A DNA stretch of 51,456 bases from SIG565 sp045646145. GTDB taxonomy: Bacteria > Bacillota > Clostridia > Oscillospirales > Acutalibacteraceae. Location of the stretch: contig JAZRKE010000053.1 of the NCBI GenBank assembly GCA_045646145.1, positions 1-51,456 on the forward strand, written 5' to 3'. Position 1 is the first letter of the stretch, and every line of letters begins with the position of its first letter. Below, piece by piece: positions 15,758 to 24,353 of this stretch. A program made the position numbers and the translations under genes. The notes under the pieces are model-generated. The model saw only the letters and a list, made by a program, of their open reading frames with translations. It ran no database searches and was not told the origin of the DNA.

Positions 15758-17585
15758 AGCATACCCCTCCCTTAAAACAGGTGGCTCCGCAGTTAGCACA
15801 TTTCTCACGGCAGTTAGGCGTTGTAACTGCATTATGAGCAAGTTCGTTCTGCTTTATTAAAAAGTTTTTGGAAATACCGTAATCCAGATGGTCCCAAGGC
15901 ATAACCTCGGAAAATTCACGAGTACGGTTTGCATAAAAAGTCGGGTCAATTCCGCAATCTTGGAAAGCTTCGAGCCATTTATCAAGATTGAAGCATTCAT
16001 CCCAACCGTCAAATATACATCCCTTTTCGAGCGCTTTCTCGATTACCCTTGAAAGTCGGCGGTCGCCGCGTGCGAAAACGCCCTCAAGGAAGCTCACATC
16101 CGACGTGTGCCATGAAAGTGAAACTTTTTTAGTGGTTATACATTCCCGCAAATATTGCTGAGAACGTATAATTTCTTCTTTTTTAATTTGCGGCTCAAAC
16201 TCAAATGGAGTAAAAGGCTTTGGAACAAAGGTGGAAACACTGACAGAGACATTTACACTTTTACCTTTTTGTCGATTCTCCATACGGTAATACTCATTAA
16301 CAATTTTTTGCGCTAAATCAGCTATACCCTTTAAATCCTCATCGGTTTCGGTGGGAAGTCCCAACATAAAATATAGCTTAACAGAGGTATATCCATTGGC
16401 AAAAGCAAGTTTGCAGGTATTTAATATTTCTTCCTCGGTAACATTTTTGTTAATTACATCTCTGAGTCTTTGTGTACCTGCCTCGGGAGCAAAGGTTAAT
16501 CCGCTTTTTCGCAGCAGATTAATTTTTTCTATTAACTCGCCCGAAAAATTATCAATTCTAAGGGACGGTAGTGATAGGCTCACACAGTCAGAGCTTGTCC
16601 ACTCAAGCATTGAACTGAGTAATTCTTCAATATTAGAATAATCACTTGTACTTAGTGAAGAAAGGGACATTTCGTCATAACCCGTATTTTTACATAGAGT
16701 TCTAGCCTGTTTATTAATTGTTTCAACCGACTTTTCTCTCACAGGACGGTATATATATCCGGCCTGACAAAATCTACAGCCGCGAATACAGCCCCGGAAA
16801 ATTTCCTGTACTGCTCTATCATGCACAATTTCAATGAAAGGAACTACAAAATTATCCGGATAATACATATTATCCAAATCATTAATCACCCTTTTTTGAA
16901 CGGTTTGAGGTGCATTTTCCTTAGGAGTTACAGATTTAATAGTTTCATTCTCATTATATTGAATGTCGTACAAGGACGGGACATAAACACCGGGAATAAG
17001 TGCAGCTTCACGCAAAAAAGCCTGTTTGTCTCCATTTTTTCCATATTTTTTATATAGGTCGATAAGCTCTAAATCAACCTCCTCACCGTCTCCTAAAAAG
17101 AATAAATCAATAAAATCGGCAATTGGCTCAGGATTACACGCACACGGACCTCCTGCAACAACTAAAGGAGCCAGACTTTTGCGGTCTGCACTTTTAAGTG
17201 GAATACCTGCTAGGGATAGCATATTAACAACATTAGTGTAGCTTAGTTCATATTGCAAAGTGAAACCAATAATATCAAAATCTTTAATGGGGTCACGGCT
17301 TTCGAGGGCGAAAAGCGGGATATTGTTTTCCGTCATTACCTCTTGGAAATCTATCCAAGGTGCAAAAACACGCTCACACCAGATATCCTCTCTACTATTA
17401 AAAAGCGAATAGAGAATCTTCATGCCCAGGTGCGACATTCCAATTTCATATGTATCGGGAAAGCAGAATGCAAACCGTACATCAACTTTATTTTTATCTT
17501 TAATAACACTGCCCTGCTCTCTGCCCGAATATCTTCCAGGTTTCTGAACAGAAAGCATTAATTTTTCAAGTTTTGCGTTATCCAT
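15744..17585 (-). CDS. TIGR03960-family radical SAM protein (B12-binding-like N-terminus)
   Basis: Putative [4Fe-4S]/SAM enzyme of 613 residues; the substrate is unknown. The N-terminal 200 residues are a B12-binding-like domain (GMSHLGMKILYSLFN, then GFTLQYELSYTNVVNML). The radical SAM cluster motif is CIRGCRFCQAGYIYRP (CxxxCxxC, about 280-295). It is followed by TFAPEAGTQRLRDVINKN and VSVSTFVPKPFTPFEFEPQ, as in methylthiotransferase-like enzymes. The C-terminus is Cys-rich (NCREKCANCGATCFKGGVC), possibly a second metal site. The start is ATG at 17585 with GGAG 6 bases before. Homologues often neighbour rng/rplU and spoIVFAB-type genes; here spoIVFB is immediately upstream. Confidence 0.88.
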   Translation of the reverse strand: MDNAKLEKLMLSVQKPGRYSGREQGSVIKDKNKVDVRFAFCFPDTYEIGMSHLGMKILYSLFNSREDIWCERVFAPWIDFQEVMTENNIPLFALESRDPIKDFDIIGFTLQYELSYTNVVNMLSLAGIPLKSADRKSLAPLVVAGGPCACNPEPIADFIDLFFLGDGEEVDLELIDLYKKYGKNGDKQAFLREAALIPGVYVPSLYDIQYNENETIKSVTPKENAPQTVQKRVINDLDNMYYPDNFVVPFIEIVHDRAVQEIFRGCIRGCRFCQAGYIYRPVREKSVETINKQARTLCKNTGYDEMSLSSLSTSDYSNIEELLSSMLEWTSSDCVSLSLPSLRIDNFSGELIEKINLLRKSGLTFAPEAGTQRLRDVINKNVTEEEILNTCKLAFANGYTSVKLYFMLGLPTETDEDLKGIADLAQKIVNEYYRMENRQKGKSVNVSVSVSTFVPKPFTPFEFEPQIKKEEIIRSQQYLRECITTKKVSLSWHTSDVSFLEGVFARGDRRLSRVIEKALEKGCIFDGWDECFNLDKWLEAFQDCGIDPTFYANRTREFSEVMPWDHLDYGISKNFLIKQNELAHNAVTTPNCREKCANCGATCFKGGVCYEKR

Positions 17586-17641
17586 ATCCAACTCCAAATT
17601 CTTAATACTATTATGATACCGCAAAACACCAATTCTTTCAA

Positions 17642-18211
17642 CTATAATTTAATAATTACTGATAATATTAAGTATAAAGAAAAGAGGATTAATGAAATAT
17701 TAGGCGTTTTATTTAAAAACAGTAGCACACCAAAAAAAACACCAGAGATACCTAAAAACAAATTTAATATTCCCAGGATGTTTTTTGCTTTATCTTCCCC
17801 AATTTTATAACTTAAAATAATTTTAAAAATTTCTCCGCCATCTAAGGTTGTTAGCGGTAGCAAATTAAATACACCGATACATAAATTTATCAAAGCAAAT
17901 TCTAAATGTAAATTCAAGAATAAGAGAAATAGCAAAATATTTATAAAGGGTCCTGATGCTGATATTAAAATTTCTTTTTGTTTCTTTAAGTAAAAGGTTC
18001 GTGTTATTTCAATGCCACCGGGAATCAGCCTAATTTCTTTTGGCTGACATCCCAAAATACTCATACAAACAAGATGTGCTATTTCGTGTAAAATAACGGC
18101 TATAGACATTGGAATTATATATCCGCTTTTGTCGATAAACATTATAAAAGTTATAAGTGATAAAAAAAGAAAACTTACCGAAATTTTTGTTCCAAAAAGC
18201 GAAAATTTCAT
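17642..18211 (-). CDS. spoIVFB: Site-2 protease SpoIVFB-like (M50)
   Basis: Membrane metalloprotease; in Bacillus SpoIVFB cleaves pro-sigma-K in the outer forespore membrane. The 189 residues are mostly hydrophobic, with the zinc motif HEIAH in AVILHEIAHLVCM (about 41-53) and the second catalytic motif LLPLTTLDGGEIF (about 116-128, Asp ligand). The length is shorter than Bacillus SpoIVFB because no CBS domain is visible. The ATG overlaps the TGA of the LytM-domain gene (ATGA), matching the spoIVFA-spoIVFB arrangement. The SpoIVFB assignment rests on this pairing. Confidence 0.75.
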   Translation of the reverse strand: MKFSLFGTKISVSFLFLSLITFIMFIDKSGYIIPMSIAVILHEIAHLVCMSILGCQPKEIRLIPGGIEITRTFYLKKQKEILISASGPFINILLFLLFLNLHLEFALINLCIGVFNLLPLTTLDGGEIFKIILSYKIGEDKAKNILGILNLFLGISGVFFGVLLFLNKTPNISLILFSLYLILSVIIKL

Positions 18212-18870
18212 TTCTTAGAAATCAACCATTCGGGGTTAAGGTTATTGCCGTTTAAAATTATCTCAAAATGCAGGTGCGGTCCTGTAGAGCGACCTGTCGA
18301 GCCAACCTTTGCTATTATATCGCCTTTTTTCACTCTGTCTCCTACTCCCCTTAGATTTTCACTGCAATGAGCATATAGTGTTTTTAATCCACCCGAATGA
18401 TTGATTACTAAATAATTTCCGTATGATTGGCTATACTGCGAAATTTCTACCGTACCATCTGCTGAGGCGTAAATATTTTCGCCTGTTTCACCTGCTAAAT
18501 CAATTCCTTTGTGAAATTCTATACCGGTTCCAAATGGGTCTTGCCTGTAACCGTATCCTGAAGTTACAAAATAAGCTCCTAGCGGTAAAGCGAGTTGGTT
18601 ACTTAAATCCTCACCAATAGACGTATTCATAACTGTTAGTGCTTGATTTTTATTCGATAGATACACTATATTTTCTTCTTGCGCTTCTGTTATCTCTGAA
18701 ACCTTTGTATCAGCCCCAAAATTACCAACATAAAATCCTTTTAAAAAGTTATACCAATTACCGTTTAAGAATTTGATTATTAAAACGGTTAATACCACCA
18801 ACGCGACAACACTTAGCTGAATAATAAATATAGATAATTCTCTATTTGATTTTCTTTGAATTTTTTGCAT
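18208..18870 (-). CDS. spoIVFA: M23/LytM-domain protein, SpoIVFA-like
   Basis: Single-pass membrane protein (hydrophobic about 18-40) with an extracytoplasmic LytM domain, 220 residues. SpoIVFA anchors and regulates SpoIVFB in the outer forespore membrane. The LytM catalytic residues look complete: HKGID (HxxxD) and GPHLHFE (HxH). Peptidase activity is therefore possible, unlike the degenerate Bacillus SpoIVFA. The start is ATG at 18870, 8 bases after GGAGG; the TTG at 18885 is part of the ribosome site. A good sigma-E-like promoter lies upstream. It could also be called a plain M23 metallopeptidase. Confidence 0.72.
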   Translation of the reverse strand: MQKIQRKSNRELSIFIIQLSVVALVVLTVLIIKFLNGNWYNFLKGFYVGNFGADTKVSEITEAQEENIVYLSNKNQALTVMNTSIGEDLSNQLALPLGAYFVTSGYGYRQDPFGTGIEFHKGIDLAGETGENIYASADGTVEISQYSQSYGNYLVINHSGGLKTLYAHCSENLRGVGDRVKKGDIIAKVGSTGRSTGPHLHFEIILNGNNLNPEWLISKK

Positions 18871-18888
18871 TTGCCTTACCTCCAAGAA

Positions 18889-18917
18889 AATATATGAAAT
18901 TAGCTATCAAAATATTA
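18889..18917 (-). promoter_or_regulatory. Candidate sigma-E promoter of spoIVFA-spoIVFB
   Basis: Leftward -35 TAATATT (18911-18917) matches KMATATT exactly. The spacer is 14 bp, and the -10 CATATATT (18889-18896) matches CATACAMT at 6 of 8 positions. The distance to the ATG is short (18 bases after the -10). Bacillus spoIVF is sigma-E controlled. Confidence 0.45.
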
Positions 18918-18922
18918 AAGAG

Positions 18923-18951
18923 TTGAATAACCTAACGTTTTATGATAAAAT
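18923..18951 (+). promoter_or_regulatory. Sigma-A promoter of the YgiQ-type gene
   Basis: TTGAAT (18923-18928), 17-bp spacer, TAAAAT (18946-18951), 24 bases before the ATG; divergent from and abutting the candidate sigma-E promoter of spoIVFA. Confidence 0.6.
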
Positions 18952-18975
18952 ATTAAAAAAACTAAAGGAGTTCTT

Positions 18976-20814
18976 ATGCCTTTTTTACCCATTACACGCA
19001 AAGAAATGAATAATCACGGTTGGCACTATGCCGACATTATTATTGTTACGGGGGACGCATATGTGGACCACCCTAGTTTTGGCACGGCTATAATATCCCG
19101 TGTGTTAGAGAAAGCAGGCTTTAAGGTTTGTATAATTTCACAGCCTAAAACTACAGAAGATTATATGCTCTTCGGTAAACCTCGTCTGGCATTTTTTGTA
19201 AACAGCGGAAATATTGACTCAATGGTAGCGCACTATACCGCTGCAAAAAAGCGCCGAAGTGATGACGCTTACACACCCGGCGGGAAATCTGGCGCCAGAC
19301 CTGACAGGGCAGTAACCGTTTATTGTAAAAAAATACGAGAATTGTATGGAGATATTCCGATAGCAATAGGCGGAATTGAAGCATCGCTTAGACGCTTTGC
19401 CCATTATGATTATTGGGCAGACAAGGTTTTACCCTCTATTCTTATAGATAGCACAGCCGATATTCTTATGTACGGTATGGGTGAAAAGCACTGTGTAGAA
19501 ATTGCTAAGAGGCTAGCGGCAAAACAAAAAATCAATGAGCTTACTGATATTTTAGGCACCTGTTATGCAGTAAACACTAAAGATTATAAACCTAAACCTT
19601 GTCGGGAATGTCCATCCTTTGATATGGTAAAGGAACCAACCGAATCGGGTAAGAAACAATATGCCATTGCCACAAAAATTCAACAGACTGAGCATGACCA
19701 TGTAAGAGGTAAAACTGTAATTCAGCGCCACGGCCAAAAAATTGTTGTTCAAAATCCACCAATGCCTCCTCTTTCAACGGAAGAAATGGACAAGGTTTAT
19801 TCTCTACCTTTTATGCGCGACTATCATCCATCCTATAAATCACTCGGCGGTGTACCCGGAATTGAAGAGGTGAAATTTTCAGTAATACATAACCGCGGTT
19901 GTTTCGGTGCATGTAATTTCTGTTCCCTTGCCTATCATCAGGGCAGACAGATATCCGTCCGAAGCCATAATTCAGTTATTGAGGAGGCAAAACTAATTAC
20001 CGATATGCCCGATTTTAAAGGGTATATTCACGATATTGGCGGTCCTACGGCAAATTTCCGAAAAAACGCCTGTTCAGCGCAGGAAAAACGCGGTGTTTGT
20101 GTAGAGAAAAAATGTTTAGCGCCATATATGTGCTCAGCAGTTCAGGTAGACCACAGTGATTATCTTTCCCTTTTAAGAAAGTTAAGAAAACTTCCAAAGG
20201 TTAAAAAGGTGTTCATACGTTCAGGTATTAGATTTGACTATCTGTTAAGAGATAGTGATGAAACCTTTTTTAAAGAACTTGTAGAGCATCATACGAGCGG
20301 TCAGTTAAAGGTAGCTCCGGAGCATTGCTCAGATAATGTTTTAAAATATATGGGCAAGCCCTCTTTTTCGGTTTACACCAAATTTAAAAACCGATTTTAT
20401 ACCCTTACCAAGAGCCTAGGCAAAAAGCAGTTTTTGGTTCCATATCTTATGTCATCTCATCCGGGAAGCACTAATAATGACGCTATAGAACTTGCACTTT
20501 TCTTAAAAAAAGAAGGTATGCACCCCGAACAAGTACAGGACTTTTACCCAACACCCGGAACCGTTTCAACCTGTATGTTCTATACAGGGCTTGACCCTAT
20601 AAGCATGGAGAAAGTATATGTACCACGCTCACCTAATGAAAAAGCCGAGCAACGCGCACTGCTTCAGTACTATCTTCCCGAAAACCGTGAGCTTGTACTC
20701 TCTGCTCTTAAAAAGGCCGGAAGATACGATTTAATCGGAACAGGACCTAACTGTCTGGTCGCACCCAAAATAAATAAAAATACAAACAAAAAACCAGTAC
20801 AAAAAAAGAGATAA
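18976..20814 (+). CDS. YgiQ family radical SAM protein
   Basis: Predicted [4Fe-4S]/SAM enzyme of uncharacterised reaction. The 612 residues start PFLPITRKEMNNHGWHYADI, the YgiQ signature, followed by DAYVDHPSFGTAIISRVLE. The cluster motif is NRGCFGACNFCSLAYHQGR (about 312-330, CxxxCxxC). Further hallmarks are KVAPEHCSDNVLKYMGKPS and PEQVQDFYPTPGTVSTCMFYTG. The C-terminus is short and lysine-rich. The start is ATG after AAAGGAG. It is monocistronic, with promoter and terminator visible. Confidence 0.93.
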   Translation: MPFLPITRKEMNNHGWHYADIIIVTGDAYVDHPSFGTAIISRVLEKAGFKVCIISQPKTTEDYMLFGKPRLAFFVNSGNIDSMVAHYTAAKKRRSDDAYTPGGKSGARPDRAVTVYCKKIRELYGDIPIAIGGIEASLRRFAHYDYWADKVLPSILIDSTADILMYGMGEKHCVEIAKRLAAKQKINELTDILGTCYAVNTKDYKPKPCRECPSFDMVKEPTESGKKQYAIATKIQQTEHDHVRGKTVIQRHGQKIVVQNPPMPPLSTEEMDKVYSLPFMRDYHPSYKSLGGVPGIEEVKFSVIHNRGCFGACNFCSLAYHQGRQISVRSHNSVIEEAKLITDMPDFKGYIHDIGGPTANFRKNACSAQEKRGVCVEKKCLAPYMCSAVQVDHSDYLSLLRKLRKLPKVKKVFIRSGIRFDYLLRDSDETFFKELVEHHTSGQLKVAPEHCSDNVLKYMGKPSFSVYTKFKNRFYTLTKSLGKKQFLVPYLMSSHPGSTNNDAIELALFLKKEGMHPEQVQDFYPTPGTVSTCMFYTGLDPISMEKVYVPRSPNEKAEQRALLQYYLPENRELVLSALKKAGRYDLIGTGPNCLVAPKINKNTNKKPVQKKR

Positions 20815-20836
20815 AGCACTGCTTTATCTCTTTTTG
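20803..20836 (+). terminator. Terminator of the YgiQ-type gene
   Basis: 14-bp stem AAAAGAGATAAAGC (20804-20817) / GCTTTATCTCTTTT (20821-20834), overlapping the last codons, followed by T residues. Confidence 0.8.
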
Positions 20837-20865
20837 TTGACAAAATGCGACAAAGATATTAAAAT

Positions 20866-20894
20866 AATAAAAGACTTGGAATTTCCAAGTCTTT
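20866..20894 (-). terminator. Terminator of the tRNA-Thr gene
   Basis: 12-bp stem AAAAGACTTGGA (20869-20880) / TCCAAGTCTTTT (20884-20895), directly after the tRNA 3' end and followed leftward by TTATTATTTT. Confidence 0.75.
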
Positions 20895-20970
20895 TGGAGC
20901 TGAAGATGGGACTCGAACCCACGACCTGCTGATTACGAATCAGCTGCTCTACCAACTGAGCCACTCCAGC
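20895..20970 (-). tRNA. tRNA-Thr (anticodon CGU)
   Basis: A 76-nt tRNA with encoded CCA. The acceptor stem GCTGGAG pairs with CTTCAGC (one G-U). The D arm is GCTCAGTTGGTAGAGC, the anticodon arm is CTGATTCGTAATCAG with loop TTCGTAA and anticodon CGU (reads ACG, Thr), and the T arm is GTGGGTTCGAGTCCCAT. It is a single gene with its own promoter and terminator. Confidence 0.96.
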
Positions 20971-20985
20971 AAATTCAACAATGGT

Positions 20986-21014
20986 ATTATACCAATTGAC
21001 ACTCATTTAGTCAA
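20986..21014 (-). promoter_or_regulatory. Sigma-A promoter of tRNA-Thr
   Basis: Leftward TTGACT (21009-21014), 17-bp spacer, TATAAT (20986-20991) preceded by TGG (extended -10). Confidence 0.82.
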
Positions 21015-21044
21015 GAAAAAATATTCGAAGGTTAGGATATGCTA

Positions 21045-21449
21045 ATGAAAACTAATGAATGCATTAAAAAACTTCGCAAGGAAGCGAGAATTACTCAGGA
21101 ACAGATGGGTGCAATGCTCGGTATGAAGCGTTCCACCTATGCCCATACCGAATCCTACGGAAAATTCAAATATGAAGATTTGAAGATTATTGCGCAACAT
21201 TTTAACCGCACTGTAGATGAGCTTGTTGAAGGTGATAATTTTATAGCAAGAATCGCGGCTGAGTACGCAAATCGCCCACAAGAAGATATGCGCTTACATC
21301 AACCAAGCAGTACTTACATTACCGATGATGGAATTAATGAAAATCTGATTACTGCTAATGAAAGGCAGTTGATTAAATTCTACCGTGAGGCCGGCAGTGA
21401 AGAAAAATTATTAATACTTAATCTGGCAAAAAAATTAGGCACTAAATAG
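21045..21449 (+). CDS. XRE-family helix-turn-helix regulator
   Basis: Predicted small DNA-binding protein of 134 residues. The N-terminal Cro/C1-type domain spans about 5-60 (IKKLRKEARITQEQMGAML, then STYAHTESYGKFKYEDLKIIAQHFNRTVDELV). The remainder is a short unassigned C-terminal region ending FYREAGSEEKLLILNLAKKLG. AGGA sits 7 bases before the ATG at 21045; the ATG two codons earlier is too close to it. It stands alone between tRNA-Thr and tyrS with no phage genes nearby. A weak rightward promoter (TTGACA 20996-21001, poor -10) overlaps the tRNA promoter. Target unknown. Confidence 0.85.
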   Translation: MKTNECIKKLRKEARITQEQMGAMLGMKRSTYAHTESYGKFKYEDLKIIAQHFNRTVDELVEGDNFIARIAAEYANRPQEDMRLHQPSSTYITDDGINENLITANERQLIKFYREAGSEEKLLILNLAKKLGTK

Positions 21450-21462
21450 TGCCTAATTTTTT
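21431..21462. terminator. Bidirectional terminator between the XRE gene and tyrS
   Basis: 13-bp stem AAAATTAGGCACT (21431-21443) / AGTGCCTAATTTT (21448-21460), loop of 4, A/T-runs on both sides. Confidence 0.85.
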
Positions 21463-22681
21463 ATATTACAAATTTGTGGAATATCTTTTTACCTTTTTTA
21501 ATAATTATTCCTGCAGAAATTTCTACCTTAGAGAATATCATGGTAGCATCAGTGATTTTCTCACCGTCGATTGAGATTCCGCCCTGTTGGATGAGGCGTC
21601 TTCCCTCACCTTTTGAAGCAATTAATTCGCCCTTTACCATTAAATCAAGAATACCTATATTATTATCAGTAAAATCATCATCTGTAAGAGTGGTAGTCGG
21701 CATATTTTCATCATTGGCATTACCACCGAAGAGAGATTTTGAAACCTCACGCGCCTTACTAGCTTCATCTTCGCCGTGAACCAATTTCGTAAGCTCGAAT
21801 GCGAGAATATCCTTAGCAGTATTTAACTGGCTACCCTCCCAATTATTCATAGCGTCAATTTCTTCAAGCGGCAGGAATGTCAGCATTCTGATGCATTTGA
21901 GAACATCATCATCGCCAACGTTTCTCCAGTATTGATAGAATTCGTAAGGGCTTGTCTTATTGGGGTCAAGCCAAACAGCACCGTTAGCAGTTTTTCCCAT
22001 TTTTTTACCCTCGGAATTCATAAGCAAGGTGATGGTCATAGCATACGCGTCTTTGCTGAGTTTTTTACGGATAAGCTCGGTACCGCCAAGCATATTAGAC
22101 CACTGGTCATCGCCACCGAACTGCATATTGCAGCCGTACTCCTTGTATAAATGATAAAAATCATACGACTGCATTATCATATAATTGAACTCTAAGAAAG
22201 AAAGTCCCTTTTCCATCCGCTGTTTATAACACTCGGCTCTTAACATATTATTAACCGAGAAACACGCACCAACATCGCGAAGAACATCAACATAATTAAG
22301 GTCTAAAAGCCAATCGGCATTATTAACCATCTGAGCCTTGCCCTCGCCAAATTCAATAAAACGGGACATCTGCTTTTTAAAGCAGTCGCAGTTATGTTGT
22401 ATTGTTTCGGGTGTCATCATAGAACGCATATCAGTTCTGCCGGAAGGGTCGCCAATATAAGCGGTTCCACCGCCGATAAGTGCTATTGGTCTGTTCCCTG
22501 CCATTTGCAGACGTTTCATTAAGCAAAGCGCCATAAAATGACCTACATGAAGGCTATCGGCAGTCGGGTCAAAGCCTATGTAGAAAACGGCTTTACCGTT
22601 ATTAACAAGGTCCCTGATTTCGTCTTCATCTGTAACCTGTGCTATAAGTCCACGGGCCACTAATTCCTCATAGATTTGCAT
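21461..22681 (-). CDS. tyrS: Tyrosyl-tRNA synthetase
   Basis: Class I synthetase charging tRNA-Tyr, 406 residues. The HIGH motif appears as DSLHVGHFMAL (about 42-52) and the KMSKS loop as GKKMGKTANGAVWLD (about 229-243). Tyrosine-binding features YIGFDPTADSLH and SYDFYHLY are present. The C-terminal S4 RNA-binding domain (GEGRRLIQQGGISIDGEKI) is complete. The ATG is 14 bases inside the 3' end of recN, so the two are coupled. No T-box leader is seen. Confidence 0.97.
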   Translation of the reverse strand: MQIYEELVARGLIAQVTDEDEIRDLVNNGKAVFYIGFDPTADSLHVGHFMALCLMKRLQMAGNRPIALIGGGTAYIGDPSGRTDMRSMMTPETIQHNCDCFKKQMSRFIEFGEGKAQMVNNADWLLDLNYVDVLRDVGACFSVNNMLRAECYKQRMEKGLSFLEFNYMIMQSYDFYHLYKEYGCNMQFGGDDQWSNMLGGTELIRKKLSKDAYAMTITLLMNSEGKKMGKTANGAVWLDPNKTSPYEFYQYWRNVGDDDVLKCIRMLTFLPLEEIDAMNNWEGSQLNTAKDILAFELTKLVHGEDEASKAREVSKSLFGGNANDENMPTTTLTDDDFTDNNIGILDLMVKGELIASKGEGRRLIQQGGISIDGEKITDATMIFSKVEISAGIIIKKGKKIFHKFVI

Positions 22682-24338
22682 TGTCTTTACTCCTATCTAA
22701 CAATTCCTTAGCGGAATCAAATAATTTTTCAGTGATTTCAGTACCCGACATAATTCGGGCAATTTCATCAATACGTTTTTCATAAGTTAGCGCCTCAACC
22801 TGTGTATAGGTTCTGCCGCCTATAACGTTTTTTTCAATTAGCAGATGGTTATCTGCAGCTGCCGCTATCTGCGCTAAATGTGTTACACAAATTACCTGCT
22901 TATTATCGGACACTTTTCTTAACTGCAGTGCTACCTTGGTAGCCGCTCTGCCACTGATACCCGAATCAATTTCATCGAAAATCAGAGTCGGTACACCGTC
23001 AGCCGTTGATAACTCACTCTTAATCGCCAACATAACACGCGATAACTCGCCGCCCGAAGCAATTTTTGCTAAGGGCTTTAAATTTTCTCCCGCATTGGCT
23101 GAAATCATAAATTCAATATTATCACAACCATACTTTGTGTATCTGCTCTTTCCTATCTGAACACTAAACACAACATTCGGCATATCAAGATATTTAAGAA
23201 TTTCACAAACGTGTTGCTGAAAGTTTTCAGCAGCCCTGCGGCGCGTATCAGATAATATCTGCGCCTTCTTAATTAAGCGTTCCTGTGAGAGTTCAAGCTC
23301 ATTTTCAAGTTGATTTATACGCTCTTCCGACATCGTTATGTTCTGAAGTTTTTCCTTGGCTTGCTCAAGAAATAAAAGCATATCCGCTTCATTACCTGAG
23401 TATTTTAACATAAGTGTCCTTAAAAAATCAATCCTATCCTGAATTTCATCAATATTTTCTGCCGAAATCATTTCGTTCTCGGCAAAAAAACGCACCTCAG
23501 ATTCAATATCGGTAATATCCTCAATAATTCCCGCAAGTTTATTGGATATTTTTAAGATTTTATCATTTTCTACTGCGCTCAGCAACTTATGAGTACTGCG
23601 AATTTGTTCGAGCGTTCCATCGCTGTCTTCTCCGCATAAAATTGAAAGGACCGAATTTATCCGCTTTGAATTCTGTTCAAACTGTTTAGCCGACTTTAAA
23701 TCCTCTTTAAGTTTCTCATATTCGCCAACCTTAATATCGGCATTCTCAAGCTCATTAATCTGAAATTTAAGCAGGTCGATTAATCTTAACTTTTCTTCTT
23801 CATCGGTATCAAGGCTCTCTAACTCTCGACGAAGAGAAGTTAGTATTTTGAATTCATCACAATACGAATTGAGTTCTGTCTCATTTCCTGCAATTCTGTC
23901 GATATAAATTCGGTGTTTTTCGGGATTGAGCAAGGTTTGGTTATCGTGCTGACCGTGAATATTGATAAGTTCAGTTCCAAGTTCTCTCACAACCGACGCC
24001 GACACGGGCTGAGAATTCACCCGGAATCCACCTTTAGAATCAAGAGTTAAAATACGTTGAATAATAATCCTACCGTCTTCATATGGTAATCCAAAGCCAT
24101 CAAGAAGAAGTCTGGCTTCTTTTGAAATATCCGAAAATTCAGCCACAACTCTTGCAGTATCAGTACCGTTTCTTATAAGTTCCTTGGATGTACGGGCGCC
24201 AAGCACTGCATTAAGAGAATCGATAATAATAGATTTACCCGCTCCTGTCTCTCCTGTCAGCGCATTAAAGCCATCAGAAAGAGTTAAATCAGCACGCTCA
24301 ATAACAGCAATATTTTCGATATGTAGATAATTTAACAT
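22668..24338 (-). CDS. recN: DNA repair protein RecN
   Basis: SMC-like ATPase in double-strand-break repair, 556 residues. It has Walker A GETGAGKSI (about 30-38), a long central coiled coil (about 150-370), the signature SGGELSRVMLA (about 430-440) and Walker B TLIFDEIDSGISG (about 455-467). It follows argR closely. In many Clostridia and Bacillus recN is followed by spoIVB and spo0A; here tyrS takes that position. Confidence 0.96.
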   Translation of the reverse strand: MLNYLHIENIAVIERADLTLSDGFNALTGETGAGKSIIIDSLNAVLGARTSKELIRNGTDTARVVAEFSDISKEARLLLDGFGLPYEDGRIIIQRILTLDSKGGFRVNSQPVSASVVRELGTELINIHGQHDNQTLLNPEKHRIYIDRIAGNETELNSYCDEFKILTSLRRELESLDTDEEEKLRLIDLLKFQINELENADIKVGEYEKLKEDLKSAKQFEQNSKRINSVLSILCGEDSDGTLEQIRSTHKLLSAVENDKILKISNKLAGIIEDITDIESEVRFFAENEMISAENIDEIQDRIDFLRTLMLKYSGNEADMLLFLEQAKEKLQNITMSEERINQLENELELSQERLIKKAQILSDTRRRAAENFQQHVCEILKYLDMPNVVFSVQIGKSRYTKYGCDNIEFMISANAGENLKPLAKIASGGELSRVMLAIKSELSTADGVPTLIFDEIDSGISGRAATKVALQLRKVSDNKQVICVTHLAQIAAAADNHLLIEKNVIGGRTYTQVEALTYEKRIDEIARIMSGTEITEKLFDSAKELLDRSKDNANL

Positions 24339-24353
24339 ACTCTTTTCCGCCGT

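Noticed and set aside
20824..21006. 60-codon leftward open frame over the tRNA
   Set aside because: Entirely explained by tRNA-Thr with promoter and terminator.
22682..22740. T-box riboswitch before tyrS
   Set aside because: tyrS starts inside recN with no leader, and no T-box consensus or specifier loop is seen.
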